Assembly (NCBI RefSeq): GCF_938045205.1
Contig: NZ_CALIMY010000034.1
Coordinates: forward strand, 1-63,450
Direction: 5' to 3'
Source of the DNA: an uncultured Campylobacter sp.
GTDB lineage: Bacteria > Campylobacterota > Campylobacteria > Campylobacterales > Campylobacteraceae
Length of the DNA stretch: 63,450 bases
Part shown: positions 8,687 through 17,193 of the stretch, in pieces
Position numbering within the stretch: position 1 is the first letter of the stretch
Layout of the letters: each line of letters starts with the position of its first letter
Made by a program: the position numbers and the translations under genes
Notes under the pieces: generated by a model
Database searches by the model: none
The model's input: only the letters and a program-made list of their open reading frames with translations
What the model was told of the DNA's origin: nothing

Positions 8687-8838
8687 ACGCGCTCCTTCAA
8701 GAAAAGTTAACGAGCAATGCTATCCATCTCTGTTTAATAACGGATAAATTTAGAGCCGAAATTTGATATAAATTCGCGAAGTACGTGGCTAAAAGCGTGA
8801 AAGATAAAATTTAAAGATAGAATTTTAAAAGAATTCGG

Positions 8839-8933
8839 CGAGAGAGGGAGGGAATCGAACCCCCCGGAAAACGGTCAACCGCCCTCCTATCGGATTTGAA
8901 GTCCGCAGACGCCACCAGGTCGCCATCCTCTCC
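8839..8933 (-). tRNA. selC: tRNA-Sec (anticodon TCA)
   Basis: This 95 nt tRNA has the selenocysteine hallmarks: an anticodon arm GGACTTCAAATCC carrying TCA, a long variable arm (AGGAGGGCGGTTGACCGTTTTCC region) and a T-loop TTCGATT. The 5' end is GGAGAGGA and the putative discriminator is G; CCA is not fully encoded (CCG follows). Acceptor pairing is imperfect as I align it, so the ends are approximate. It decodes UGA in selenoproteins such as formate dehydrogenase. No other Sec gene is in the window. Confidence 0.88.
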
Positions 8934-8961
8934 AAATGCGGGAATTATAGCGAGATAAAAT

Positions 8962-11745
8962 TTATTTAGCTTTAAAGAGGCTAAATTTTAAGCCCTTTCG
9001 GCTCATTATTAGCGACGGCAGGATTATGAGCGCACCCAAAAGAAGCAGGCTCATCACCAGACATATTAACATCCCAAAGTAGATCGTAGGCCAGAAATTA
9101 CTCATCATCATCACACTAAAGCCCAAAATGATCGCAAACGACGTATAATACATCGCGTATCCGATACTTGCGTGGCTCGCGCGGATTGCCGCGGCCTCGT
9201 CGCCCAGGCGCGCAAACTCCCGCTTGTAGCGATAGATATAGTGGATGACGTCGTCAACGCCGATACCGATGCTAATCGCCGCTATCGTGATACTCATGAT
9301 ATCTAGTGGAATGCTCGCAACCCCCATAATGCCGAAGCAGGCGCAAAGCGGAATTAAATTTACGACGATCGCGATAAGTGCGTATGAAAACGAGCGAAAG
9401 ATGATCACGAAAAGCACGAAAAGCACGAGCACGGTAATACCCAGAGTGCCTATCTGCGAGCTCATCAGGCTTTGAAGCATATTGTTATAAAGCACCATTA
9501 TGCCGCTGATCTGCACCGTGACGTTATCCTTAGCGAGTAGAGAGTCCAGATCGCGCTTAAGATCGGCTAGGAATTGCGCCCTGCGGAGATTCGGATCGCT
9601 ATCTATCGTGCGGACGCTAAAGTGCGCCTCGTTCGCTTCGATATTTACAAAAGGTGAAAGCACCATCTCGCGGTAGTTTTCCGGCATTTCAGAGTAGATT
9701 AGAGCAAGGCTTAGATCGTCCAGATCGCGCCCCTGATTAATCTGCTTGCCGAGCTTTAAAAGCGATGCGAGCGAGCTTACGTTGCCAATAAACTCGTGTC
9801 CCGTGACGTTTTTGTCCTTCAAAAAATCATCTATTTTGCCGATGATACGCATCTTTTCGGAGGTGAACCAATACTGCGGCTTGTTTTCGTTGGCGGCGTA
9901 TTCGGCTTCGAAATCGCCAAAATCGTCGCTCGCGGTGGAATTATGCTCTAAATTTGCGGCATCGGTTTGATCTGAATTTACGGCTTCGCTTGGTTGTGTT
10001 GCCGCAGCGGAACCTTGGGGCATAGAATTTTCTGCAATAGAATTTTGCGCCGCGGTGGTAGAATTCTGAGTAGCGGAATTTTGTGCGATAGAATTTTGCC
10101 GAGTAGAATTTGCCGCAAAATTTCGCCCCGAGGGATTGGAATTTTCGCCGTTTTTAGAATTTGCGCTGCCGATTGCGGAATTTTCACTCCCGCTAGCAGA
10201 ATTTGCGCCGCCTGCGCTTTTAAATTTAACGACGATATCAAGCGGGATAGTTCCGCCCAGATTTGTATCGATGACCTCCATGCCCGCGCGGATATCGGTA
10301 CTTTTTTTGAAGTAGCCGATGAAGCTGTTTTCGACGCGCAGCTGCGAGATGCCGTATAGTCCAAAGATCACCGCCGCAGCGCAAACGCCGTAAACCGCGC
10401 CTCTGCTACGTAGCGCCGTTTCGGCGCACCAAAGCGTAAATTTAAAGTGCTGCTCGAAGCTGCGGTTATTGTGCGTGCGTGGCAGAAGCGACATAACCGC
10501 GCCGAATACTCCAAATGCCGTAACTAGCGAGATGCTGATGCCTACGCTCATCATAATTCCCAGAGAAATTACGGGTTTTATATCGCAAAAAATTAGCGAC
10601 ATAAAGCCGATAACGGTCGTAAAGATCGCGAAAAAGCAGGGTCTTGCGCGCTCGCGCAGCACCGCATAAACGAGCTGGCGCTGCGAAAATGCGTGAAAGC
10701 GCGCGCTAAACTCGCGGTAGGCGACGATTAGGTGGATACAGACCGAAACCGTGATGATGAGCTGAAGCGCTATGAAATTTGAGCTAATCACCGTAACCTC
10801 AAAGCTCAAAAAGCCGAATAATCCCGCTGCGAGCACGACCGAATACGCGCAGATGATAAGCGGCAGCAGGATAAATTTCGCCTGTCTAAAAAAGAGCCAA
10901 AAGCACGCTAACAGAAGCACCAAGGCGCCGAGTCCGTAGGTCGTTAGATCCGAGCGGACGTAGCCTACCATATCGTCGGCGATCATATTCAGTCCGCCCA
11001 AAAACAGTCTATCGCCCGCAAATTCCTTCTCAAAACCCGCGATCAACGCGCGCAAAGCCACAATGTCGCGGTGATCTTTTTCGCGAAGCTCGTCGCGATA
11101 GGATTTGAAATTTTGCTCCGAAGCTTTAAGCGCATCTTTGAGCTGTGAAATTTGAGCTTTGGAACTATTGCCCTCATGCTCCGCTTGCTTTAGAGCGCTT
11201 TTGGCTCCGTCTCTTAGGCGCAAAAGCTCCTCGTAGCGGGTCTGCGGTTTTAAATTTATTAAAATTGCGGTAGTGCGAAGATCGGCGCTTACTAAATTTG
11301 ACGCATAAAAGGGGCTCGTAGAAAGCTCGCGCCTAGCCGCGGTTAAATTTACGTCCGCGTCGGTAAGAGTGGGTATGTGCTTAAGCAGCTCGCTCATACC
11401 GCTACCTTTGTTTAGCAAAAGCGGCACATTCGTGATGTCCGTGACGCCGGCGACGAAATCCAGCTTAGAAAAAGCGGCATCCATCTGCGCTATCTTGCGG
11501 ATCGTCTCGGGCGCTAAAAGATCGCCTGCGGGAGTGTAGGCGACGACTAAGAAATTCGGCGTTTCGTAGCGCTTGGATACTTCGCGCCAAATTTGAAGAT
11601 CCTCGTCGTTATCAAGCAGTAGCGTCTGGGTCGAAGCGTCGATTTCGAGCTTTGTGGAGTAGTAGCCGAAAAACAGCGCCAGCGCCGTAAACAGCGCGAG
11701 CGTGATTTTCGGAAACGCGACGATTAGGCGAAAAATTTTTTTCAA
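8962..11745 (-). CDS. RND/MMPL-family exporter with a low-complexity insertion
   Basis: This 927-residue inner-membrane protein of the RND superfamily (MMPL/HpnN type) has two copies of one membrane helix, a large periplasmic loop and about five further helices. The first half spans about residues 1-430 and the second about 445-915. The signature G-I-G-V-D-D-V-I-H-Y lies near 835. Residues about 508-613, in the second periplasmic loop, form an Asn/Ser/Ala/Gln-rich stretch with repeated Q-N-S and E-N-S that does not look like the family. It is the last gene of the operon mlaA-mlaC-exporter, so it probably moves phospholipid or a related lipid across the envelope. The transport direction is not known. 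Confidence 0.88.
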   Translation of the reverse strand: MKKIFRLIVAFPKITLALFTALALFFGYYSTKLEIDASTQTLLLDNDEDLQIWREVSKRYETPNFLVVAYTPAGDLLAPETIRKIAQMDAAFSKLDFVAGVTDITNVPLLLNKGSGMSELLKHIPTLTDADVNLTAARRELSTSPFYASNLVSADLRTTAILINLKPQTRYEELLRLRDGAKSALKQAEHEGNSSKAQISQLKDALKASEQNFKSYRDELREKDHRDIVALRALIAGFEKEFAGDRLFLGGLNMIADDMVGYVRSDLTTYGLGALVLLLACFWLFFRQAKFILLPLIICAYSVVLAAGLFGFLSFEVTVISSNFIALQLIITVSVCIHLIVAYREFSARFHAFSQRQLVYAVLRERARPCFFAIFTTVIGFMSLIFCDIKPVISLGIMMSVGISISLVTAFGVFGAVMSLLPRTHNNRSFEQHFKFTLWCAETALRSRGAVYGVCAAAVIFGLYGISQLRVENSFIGYFKKSTDIRAGMEVIDTNLGGTIPLDIVVKFKSAGGANSASGSENSAIGSANSKNGENSNPSGRNFAANSTRQNSIAQNSATQNSTTAAQNSIAENSMPQGSAAATQPSEAVNSDQTDAANLEHNSTASDDFGDFEAEYAANENKPQYWFTSEKMRIIGKIDDFLKDKNVTGHEFIGNVSSLASLLKLGKQINQGRDLDDLSLALIYSEMPENYREMVLSPFVNIEANEAHFSVRTIDSDPNLRRAQFLADLKRDLDSLLAKDNVTVQISGIMVLYNNMLQSLMSSQIGTLGITVLVLFVLFVIIFRSFSYALIAIVVNLIPLCACFGIMGVASIPLDIMSITIAAISIGIGVDDVIHYIYRYKREFARLGDEAAAIRASHASIGYAMYYTSFAIILGFSVMMMSNFWPTIYFGMLICLVMSLLLLGALIILPSLIMSRKGLKFSLFKAK

Positions 11746-11768
11746 ATACCGCTCTTTTGGGCGTGCCG

Positions 11769-12353
11769 CTATTCGCCGCTATTGATGACGGTGGAATTTA
11801 GCCGCTTTATGAGCTCGTCAAAGCCCAAATTTTGCGTTACGTCGCCTAGCTGCGAGCGATAGGTTTGGATTAGGCTAACGCCCACGATATCGACATCGTA
11901 GATGCGCCAATCAGAGCCGTTAGGATAAAATTTAAAATCTATGTCGTAGTTTTTCTGCTCGCCGATGACCTGCGTTTTTAGCACGCGGCGCTTATCGCTC
12001 GGGCTTTGTTTGCTTAGCACCTTCATATCCTGATCGGTATAAAGCGAAAGTTTTTCGATAAACGAGCGCTTTAGATGCGCTTCAAAGGCCTTATTAAATT
12101 CCGCGATCTGCGCGGGGCTAAGGCTAGCGTAATGCTTCGCAAGGGAGAGCTTCGCCATCATCTTATAATCAAAATAGCCGTCGAAAAGCGCAAAGATTTT
12201 CGCTGGCTTTGCGTCTTTGGGCGCGCTGCTTCGCATAATGCCTACGGCCTCGGAGACCTTTTGGCTCATCACGGGCTCGATATCCGCATCGCTAATAGCG
12301 TGCGCTGAAATCAAAAGCGCTCCGCAAAGCGCTAGAACTTTTAAAATTTTCAT
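11769..12353 (-). CDS. mlaC: MlaC-like periplasmic phospholipid-binding protein
   Basis: This 194-residue protein of the Ttg2D/MlaC family has a signal peptide (about 1-18, ending in S-A-H-A). The domain includes F-D-x-x-x-M-A-K-L-S-L near residue 72 and a C-terminal segment W-R-I-Y-D-V-D-I-V-G-V-S-L near 148, both typical of MlaC. MlaC carries phospholipids between outer-membrane MlaA and an inner-membrane transporter. It lies 2 nt after mlaA and 23 nt before the exporter, with no mlaBDEF genes nearby, matching C. jejuni Cj1371-Cj1373. Confidence 0.88.
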   Translation of the reverse strand: MKILKVLALCGALLISAHAISDADIEPVMSQKVSEAVGIMRSSAPKDAKPAKIFALFDGYFDYKMMAKLSLAKHYASLSPAQIAEFNKAFEAHLKRSFIEKLSLYTDQDMKVLSKQSPSDKRRVLKTQVIGEQKNYDIDFKFYPNGSDWRIYDVDIVGVSLIQTYRSQLGDVTQNLGFDELIKRLNSTVINSGE

Positions 12354-12355
12354 TG

Positions 12356-13078
12356 TTATTCCTTTATTAGTTTCTCGCGATTTTGCTCGTAAGCATCGCG
12401 TAAAAATGGATACAGATCCACCGCATCTTTGGTCATTTTTTCATAAAATTCCGGATCGCGCGAGTAGTCATTAAATATTCTAAATCCGTTGACGGAGTTT
12501 CGCACCGTGCCATCTTTAATATAATTTATCGGGTTTGAAAAATAATCTCCTACAAGTCCAGCTGTATCGCGTAGATTGCTCTGTCCTAAGATCGGCCAGA
12601 CGATGTGAGGACCTGCCGGCACGCCCCAATATCCGAGCGTTTGCCCGAAATCCTCGTCGTGGCGCGGAATCCCGTAGTATTTGCCTGCCATATCGTTAAG
12701 TCCGCCGAAGCCGACGGTCGAATTGATCAAAAACCGCTTCGTCTCGTCCCAAGAATTTTCAAATTTACCCTGCAGCAGGTTGTTTACGAGCCTCATCGGA
12801 TATAAAATATTATAGAAAAAATTTGAAAACGCGCCCTGGATCGGATCGGGCATTACATAGTCGTAACCGCTGGCTACGGGGGTTAGTATATATGAGTAAA
12901 ATACGTCGTTGAAGCTCGTCATAACGCGGTTGTAGCCGCTAAGTGGATCGAAAACCTCGCGCTTGGCGAACTCCTCATCAAAACCATCTGTGTCGCTAGG
13001 CGCTACTATTTCTTGCTTTTGCGAGCAACCACAAAGTGCCAATGCCGCGGCTAAGAATAGAATTTTTATAAATTTCAA
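12356..13078 (-). CDS. mlaA: MlaA/VacJ outer-membrane lipoprotein
   Basis: MlaA removes phospholipids from the outer leaflet of the outer membrane. The chosen start is a TTG at 13078, 6 nt after GAAGGG. It begins with L-K-F-I-K and a short lipoprotein signal ending in the lipobox A-L-C-G-C. An in-frame TTG at 13102 has no ribosome binding site. The family features D-P-L-S-G-Y-N-R, N-N-L-L-Q-G-K, S-T-V-G-F-G-G-L-x-D-M-A and D-F-G-Q-T-L-G-x-W-G-V-x-x-G-P are all present. First gene of the minus-strand operon; its promoter must lie in the spacer shared with modE. Confidence 0.92.
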   Translation of the reverse strand: MKFIKILFLAAALALCGCSQKQEIVAPSDTDGFDEEFAKREVFDPLSGYNRVMTSFNDVFYSYILTPVASGYDYVMPDPIQGAFSNFFYNILYPMRLVNNLLQGKFENSWDETKRFLINSTVGFGGLNDMAGKYYGIPRHDEDFGQTLGYWGVPAGPHIVWPILGQSNLRDTAGLVGDYFSNPINYIKDGTVRNSVNGFRIFNDYSRDPEFYEKMTKDAVDLYPFLRDAYEQNREKLIKE

Positions 13079-13205
13079 ATGTGACCCTTCTTTATAAATC
13101 AAAGTGGCGATTTTACAAGTTTAAAGAAATTTTGTCAATAAGGGTAAAATTTCGTATAGAATTTCCCTCTTTATATCGCAGAATAAAGCCTGTAGCTCTT
13201 TAAGA

Positions 13206-13225
13206 AATATATCAGAGGATATATT
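13206..13225. promoter_or_regulatory. Inverted repeat upstream of modE, candidate ModE operator
   Basis: A perfect inverted repeat, AATATATC-AGAG-GATATATT, lies 31 nt before the modE start and overlaps a likely -10 region (TATATTATAAAAT). E. coli ModE binds palindromes with ATATA-type half sites, so autoregulation by ModE is a reasonable inference. Confidence 0.5.
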
Positions 13226-13255
13226 ATAAAATCACGTGAAAGTAAATAAGAAAGG

Positions 13256-14050
13256 ATGAAAATGGACGCAAAATTTGCTTTGGAATTCCTGCTTGGCAAC
13301 AAAGCATCGCTTTTAGCCAAGCACATTAAGTTGCTTAAGGCCGTAGATGAGACTAAAAGTATTACAAAGGCCGCAGAGATCGTAGGAGTGTCGTATAAAA
13401 ACGGCTGGGACGCGCTAAATTTAATCAACAACGCGAGCAAAAAACCCCTCATCGTCCGCACTCAAGGCACAAAGAAAAATAGCGGCTCCGAGCTTACCCC
13501 TTACGCTCACAAGCTGATTCGCGCTTATGATGCTATCAGCCACGCAGGTGAGACATTTTTGAGTGAAATTTTAAAGCTTGACGAGATCACCGAAGAGAGT
13601 CTTTTAAGCTTAGAGAAGATCGGTATGAAGCTTTCTGCGCGCAATCAGCTAAGTGTTGAGATTACGGATGTTCAAACAGGCGCTGTAAATTCTCAAATCA
13701 CGGCTAAACTCGCAGGTGGCGAAATTTTATGCGCGACGGTAACCGTAGAGAGCGAAAAAAATTTAGGGCTAAAGGTGGGCAAGGATGTGCTGTTTTTATT
13801 TAAGGCTCCAAGCGTCATCATCGCTAAAGGAGCCTCGGAGAAGCTAAAACTTAGTACGGCGAATCAAATCAAGGGCACGATTAGCGAGGTCAAAATCGGC
13901 GCGGTAAACGCAGAGATCTGTCTAGGCACAAGCTCGCATCAAAACATCACCGCGATCATCACGCGAGAATCTGCCACCGCGATGGCTCTAGGAGTAGGAG
14001 ATGAAGTAACGGCGATCATCGAGCCTAGCGAGATCATTATTGGCGCGTAA
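13256..14050 (+). CDS. modE: ModE-type molybdate-responsive regulator
   Basis: The 264-residue protein has an N-terminal winged helix (about 1-100: S-I-T-K-A-A-E-I-V-G-V-S-Y-K-N-G-W-D-A) followed by two TOBE/Mop domains (about 125-190 and 197-262) that bind molybdate. In E. coli ModE represses modABC when molybdate is plentiful. AAAGG precedes the ATG; an in-frame ATG two codons later is the alternative start. It lies directly upstream of modA and just downstream of a 20 bp palindrome that could be its operator. Confidence 0.93.
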   Translation: MKMDAKFALEFLLGNKASLLAKHIKLLKAVDETKSITKAAEIVGVSYKNGWDALNLINNASKKPLIVRTQGTKKNSGSELTPYAHKLIRAYDAISHAGETFLSEILKLDEITEESLLSLEKIGMKLSARNQLSVEITDVQTGAVNSQITAKLAGGEILCATVTVESEKNLGLKVGKDVLFLFKAPSVIIAKGASEKLKLSTANQIKGTISEVKIGAVNAEICLGTSSHQNITAIITRESATAMALGVGDEVTAIIEPSEIIIGA

Positions 14051-14151
14051 TAGGGTGAAATTGGGTGCGCAAAATTTTAAAATTTAAGGCGTAAATTTAA
14101 AATTTTAGATACAATTCAATTCTCGGTGAGAGCCGAAACGAAAGGCATAAA

Positions 14152-14919
14152 ATGAAGTTGAAAGCGGTGCTTTTAGGAATTTTAACCGCAGGCGTGCTAA
14201 GCGCCGGAGAGGTCAGCGTAGCAGCCGCTGCGAACACGACGTATGCGTTTGACGAGATTAAGGCGGAATTTGCCAAGTTACATCCGCAAACTACGCTAAA
14301 TGTGAGCTTGGGTGCGAGCGGTGCGCTTAGCACGCAGATCAAAAACGGCGCGCCGTTTGATATTTTTATGGCGGCTGATATGAAATTTGCAGACGACCTG
14401 CATAAAGAGGGCTTTGCGACGGCGCCTGCCAAAACCTACGCAAAGGGCAAGGTCGCGATGTTTAGCGTGCGCGGCGTAGATCTTAGCAAGGGGCTTGAAA
14501 TTTTAAAAGACCCTAGCGTTAAAACGATTTCCATAGCAAATCCAAAGACCGCTCCTTACGGCACCGCAATCGTACAGGCCTTCCAAAAAGCGGGAGTTTA
14601 CGATGAGATCAAAGGCAAAATCGTAGAAGCAAAATCGATCGGCGAGGCACTTTCGCAAGCGCTCAAAGCTTCCGACGTCGGCTTTATCGCGGCTAGCGCG
14701 ATGTATGCGCCTAAGATGGCAAAGGACGGCTGCAACGACAAGCCTTGCAAGCAGGGCAAAAATTTCGTCTTAGTCGATACCAAGCTCTACGAGCCGATAG
14801 CTCAAGGCATGGTTGTGCTAAACCGCGCCAAAGACAATGCCGAAGCCAAGGCATTTTATGATTTTATTCTAAGCGATAAGGGCAGGGCGATCTTTGCTAA
14901 ATACGGATACGAGTTTTAA
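14152..14919 (+). CDS. modA: Molybdate ABC transporter substrate-binding protein
   Basis: This 255-residue periplasmic binding protein for molybdate/tungstate has a signal peptide (1-18, G-V-L-S-A-G). Family features include S-V-A-A-A-A-N near 22, G-A-S-G-A-L-S-T-Q-I near 53 (oxyanion binding) and N-P-K-T-A-P-Y-G near 127. Two cysteines in C-N-D-K-P-C near residue 190 could form a disulfide. Its stop overlaps the next ATG (TAATG). A TACAAT box near 14109 is a possible promoter. Confidence 0.94.
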   Translation: MKLKAVLLGILTAGVLSAGEVSVAAAANTTYAFDEIKAEFAKLHPQTTLNVSLGASGALSTQIKNGAPFDIFMAADMKFADDLHKEGFATAPAKTYAKGKVAMFSVRGVDLSKGLEILKDPSVKTISIANPKTAPYGTAIVQAFQKAGVYDEIKGKIVEAKSIGEALSQALKASDVGFIAASAMYAPKMAKDGCNDKPCKQGKNFVLVDTKLYEPIAQGMVVLNRAKDNAEAKAFYDFILSDKGRAIFAKYGYEF

Positions 14920-15311
14920 TGATTAGAGCGAGAATCAACGAAATTTTACAAAAAGACGGCATCCATTCTGTAGGATTTATCGCGGGCGGCATCAAGCTAC
15001 GTGGCGTATTTCTGCAGCTAAGTAGCGAGCTTAAGGTGGGCAGTGAAGTTTACGTGGGCTTTAAAAGTACTGATGTGCTTTTATCTCGCGAAGCCCTAAG
15101 TGGTGTATCTAGCGAAAATGAAATTCACGGCAAGATTATGAGCCTAAGCTTAGGTGAAATTCTATGCACGCTCAGGTTTGAAGGCAAGATAAGCTTTGAT
15201 GTGCTCATTAGCGCGCATTCTGCGCAGGAGCTTGCTTTACGCGAGGGCGACGAGGTTTTCGCATACATTAGCGCCACTGCGATATATATAGAAAAATATG
15301 ATAACGATTGA
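14919..15311 (+). CDS. TOBE-domain (Mop-like) molybdate-binding protein
   Basis: The 130-residue protein has a weak N-terminal part (1-68) and a clear TOBE/Mop domain (about 69-127: E-I-H-G-K-I-M-S-L-S-L-G-E-I, then E-L-A-L-R-E-G-D-E-V-F-A-Y-I). Such small molbindins store or sense molybdate. It lies between modA (1 nt overlap) and modC (14 nt overlap), so it is part of the uptake operon. It corresponds to the C. jejuni gene Cj0302c in the same locus, from memory. Confidence 0.82.
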   Translation: MIRARINEILQKDGIHSVGFIAGGIKLRGVFLQLSSELKVGSEVYVGFKSTDVLLSREALSGVSSENEIHGKIMSLSLGEILCTLRFEGKISFDVLISAHSAQELALREGDEVFAYISATAIYIEKYDND

Positions 15312-16146
15312 TTGTAAGAAAAAAATCAGTGATGATTTCTCGATTGATGCTCGCTTAGAGATTAACAAAGGCTCGTTTGTGTGCCTATATGGGCGCAGCG
15401 GCAGCGGTAAGACTACACTGCTGCGCATTTTGGCTGGATTTTTGCGCGCAGATAGTGGTAGCATAAAAGACGGCGATCGTGTGCTGCAAGAAGGCAATGA
15501 ATTCTTAAGTGCGGGCAAGCGCAGGATCGGCTTTTTATTTCAAGACTACGCACTTTTTGAGAATATGAGCGTGACGGGCAATCTACTTTTTGCCAGAAAC
15601 GATCCGCAAAAAGCCGCAATGCTGCTTGAAATTTTAGAGCTTAGCGAGTTTGCGAAATCCGGCGTCGAGGGTCTTAGCGGCGGACAGAAGCAGCGCGTAG
15701 CACTTGCTCGCGCACTGATGCAAGAGCCTGAAATTTTGCTACTTGACGAGCCGCTTTCGGCGCTTGATTTTACGATGCGCGAAAAAATCCAAGAGTATCT
15801 GCTAAAAATCCACGAGCAGTTTCATCAGACCGTGATTTTGGTAAGCCACGACGTAAGCGAGATTTATAGACTTTGCAAGCGGGTTTATGAGATGAAGGAC
15901 GGCAGGATCGTCCGCACCGGTACGCCGGAGGAAATTTTTCTTAAAACTAGCGGCTCACAGAAGTTTTCTTTCGCGGGCAAGATTGTCGATTTGCAAGCAC
16001 GCGACGGGGTCAAAGTAGCCGTCGTAGCGATCGGCAGCCAGCTGTGCGAAGTGGTGCTAAGCAATGCAGAAGCCGATGGCTTGCAAGTAGGCGATGAGGT
16101 CAAAACAGGCGCCAAAGCCTTTAATATCACTCTGCGTAAAATTTAA
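15298..16146 (+). CDS. modC: Molybdate ABC transporter ATP-binding protein
   Basis: This 282-residue ABC ATPase energises molybdate import through ModB. It has a Walker A G-R-S-G-S-G-K-T-T near residue 32, signature L-S-G-G-Q-K-Q-R near 127, Walker B L-L-L-D-E-P near 147 and the H-loop histidine in V-S-H-D near 180. A short C-terminal TOBE-like tail (about 220-280) follows. The ATG overlaps the preceding gene by 14 nt. Unusually, modB follows only after a 1047 bp gap. Confidence 0.93.
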   Translation: MITIDCKKKISDDFSIDARLEINKGSFVCLYGRSGSGKTTLLRILAGFLRADSGSIKDGDRVLQEGNEFLSAGKRRIGFLFQDYALFENMSVTGNLLFARNDPQKAAMLLEILELSEFAKSGVEGLSGGQKQRVALARALMQEPEILLLDEPLSALDFTMREKIQEYLLKIHEQFHQTVILVSHDVSEIYRLCKRVYEMKDGRIVRTGTPEEIFLKTSGSQKFSFAGKIVDLQARDGVKVAVVAIGSQLCEVVLSNAEADGLQVGDEVKTGAKAFNITLRKI

Positions 16147-17193
16147 ACTTGCAGGCAAGCTTGGGCGCGCATAAGTGAGAAATTTCAACTAGATTAGAGA
16201 TTTAAATGCAGACTCTTATGGAATTTTGCGCGGAATTTAGACGAGGAATTTTGCAAAATTTTAGCTAGATTTGCCCGCAAAATACGGCGAGATTTTAAAA
16301 TTTCATTCGCATCGCGCTTAGAGTTTTATGAAACACAAAATTTAAACGCAGGCTAGAGCAAAATTACAATGCGAGACTAGATAGCGTGCGAAAATTAAGC
16401 TTTAAATTTTAGATTTTACGCAGACAGGCGCCGTTAAATTCCTTCTTTGAATTTATTAATTGGCGTGGTGGGTTTATTTTTAAATTTGGCGGCTTTTAGC
16501 TTACTTTTTTGGCAGGAGTTGCGCGAATTCTATCATGCGATCTTGGTAAAAATTTAATGTAAAGCTTCGCAAAAACTTAAATTTTTAGATTTGGAATTTT
16601 GCCTGGATTTTGTGGCTTTGAAATTTTAAAAGCTTTAACGGCTCAAAGCTTGCGTGCTAAACTCGCTTAATTTGCAAGCTGTGGCAAGGTTTTATTAACC
16701 CGGTTTTTTAGGTTTATGCGAAATTTTAAAATTTTGTTTTGTCGGGCTCAATCTAATTCCGCCAAGTTGTTCGGAGGGCGTAGTTTAGCCATATTTTTCG
16801 TGAAATTTACGCTCAGATAAATCCTGCCCGCTCAAGTTTTAAAGCTAAGCTAAGCTTTTTGAAATTTAGCTCAGCAAAATTCGTGACCTTAAAAATTTGC
16901 CGGCTTGGGTAGAGCTTAAAAGCTCAGCAGGATTTGCGCGCTTGAAGGAATTTATTAGCCAAGCACTTTTATAAATTCCGCTCGCTTTAGCTTGCGCGAA
17001 ATTTTTAAAATTTCATTTCGCTAAAGCTCTTGCGCAGCTAGGTCTGCGCAGAAATTTTTAAAATTTCATTTTGCAAAGCCTTATGACTATGAGGTTTGCG
17101 TAAATTCTATCTAGCTTTGCCTCTAAATTTTAAAGTAGGGCTAGGCTTTTAAGATTTTATAGTTTGGGCCCAGCGGCTCGGCTCGGAGGATAA
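16147..17193. other. 1047 bp gap between modC and modB, repeat-rich and without genes
   Basis: No credible ORF was found on either strand. The stretch is dense in AAATTTT/AAAATTT words and TAAAGCT/GCAAGC words. Two copies of a 27 bp word beginning GAAATTTTTAAAATTTCATT occur at 16998 and 17051, and a shorter relative lies near 16718. No remnant of a known gene was recognised. The last 30 nt hold a good ribosome binding site (CGGAGGATAA) for modB. Confidence 0.55.

Noticed and set aside
9994..10364. Long frames on both strands across the exporter insertion
   Set aside because: They are shadows of the low-complexity repeat; the exporter frame is continuous and has the domain evidence.
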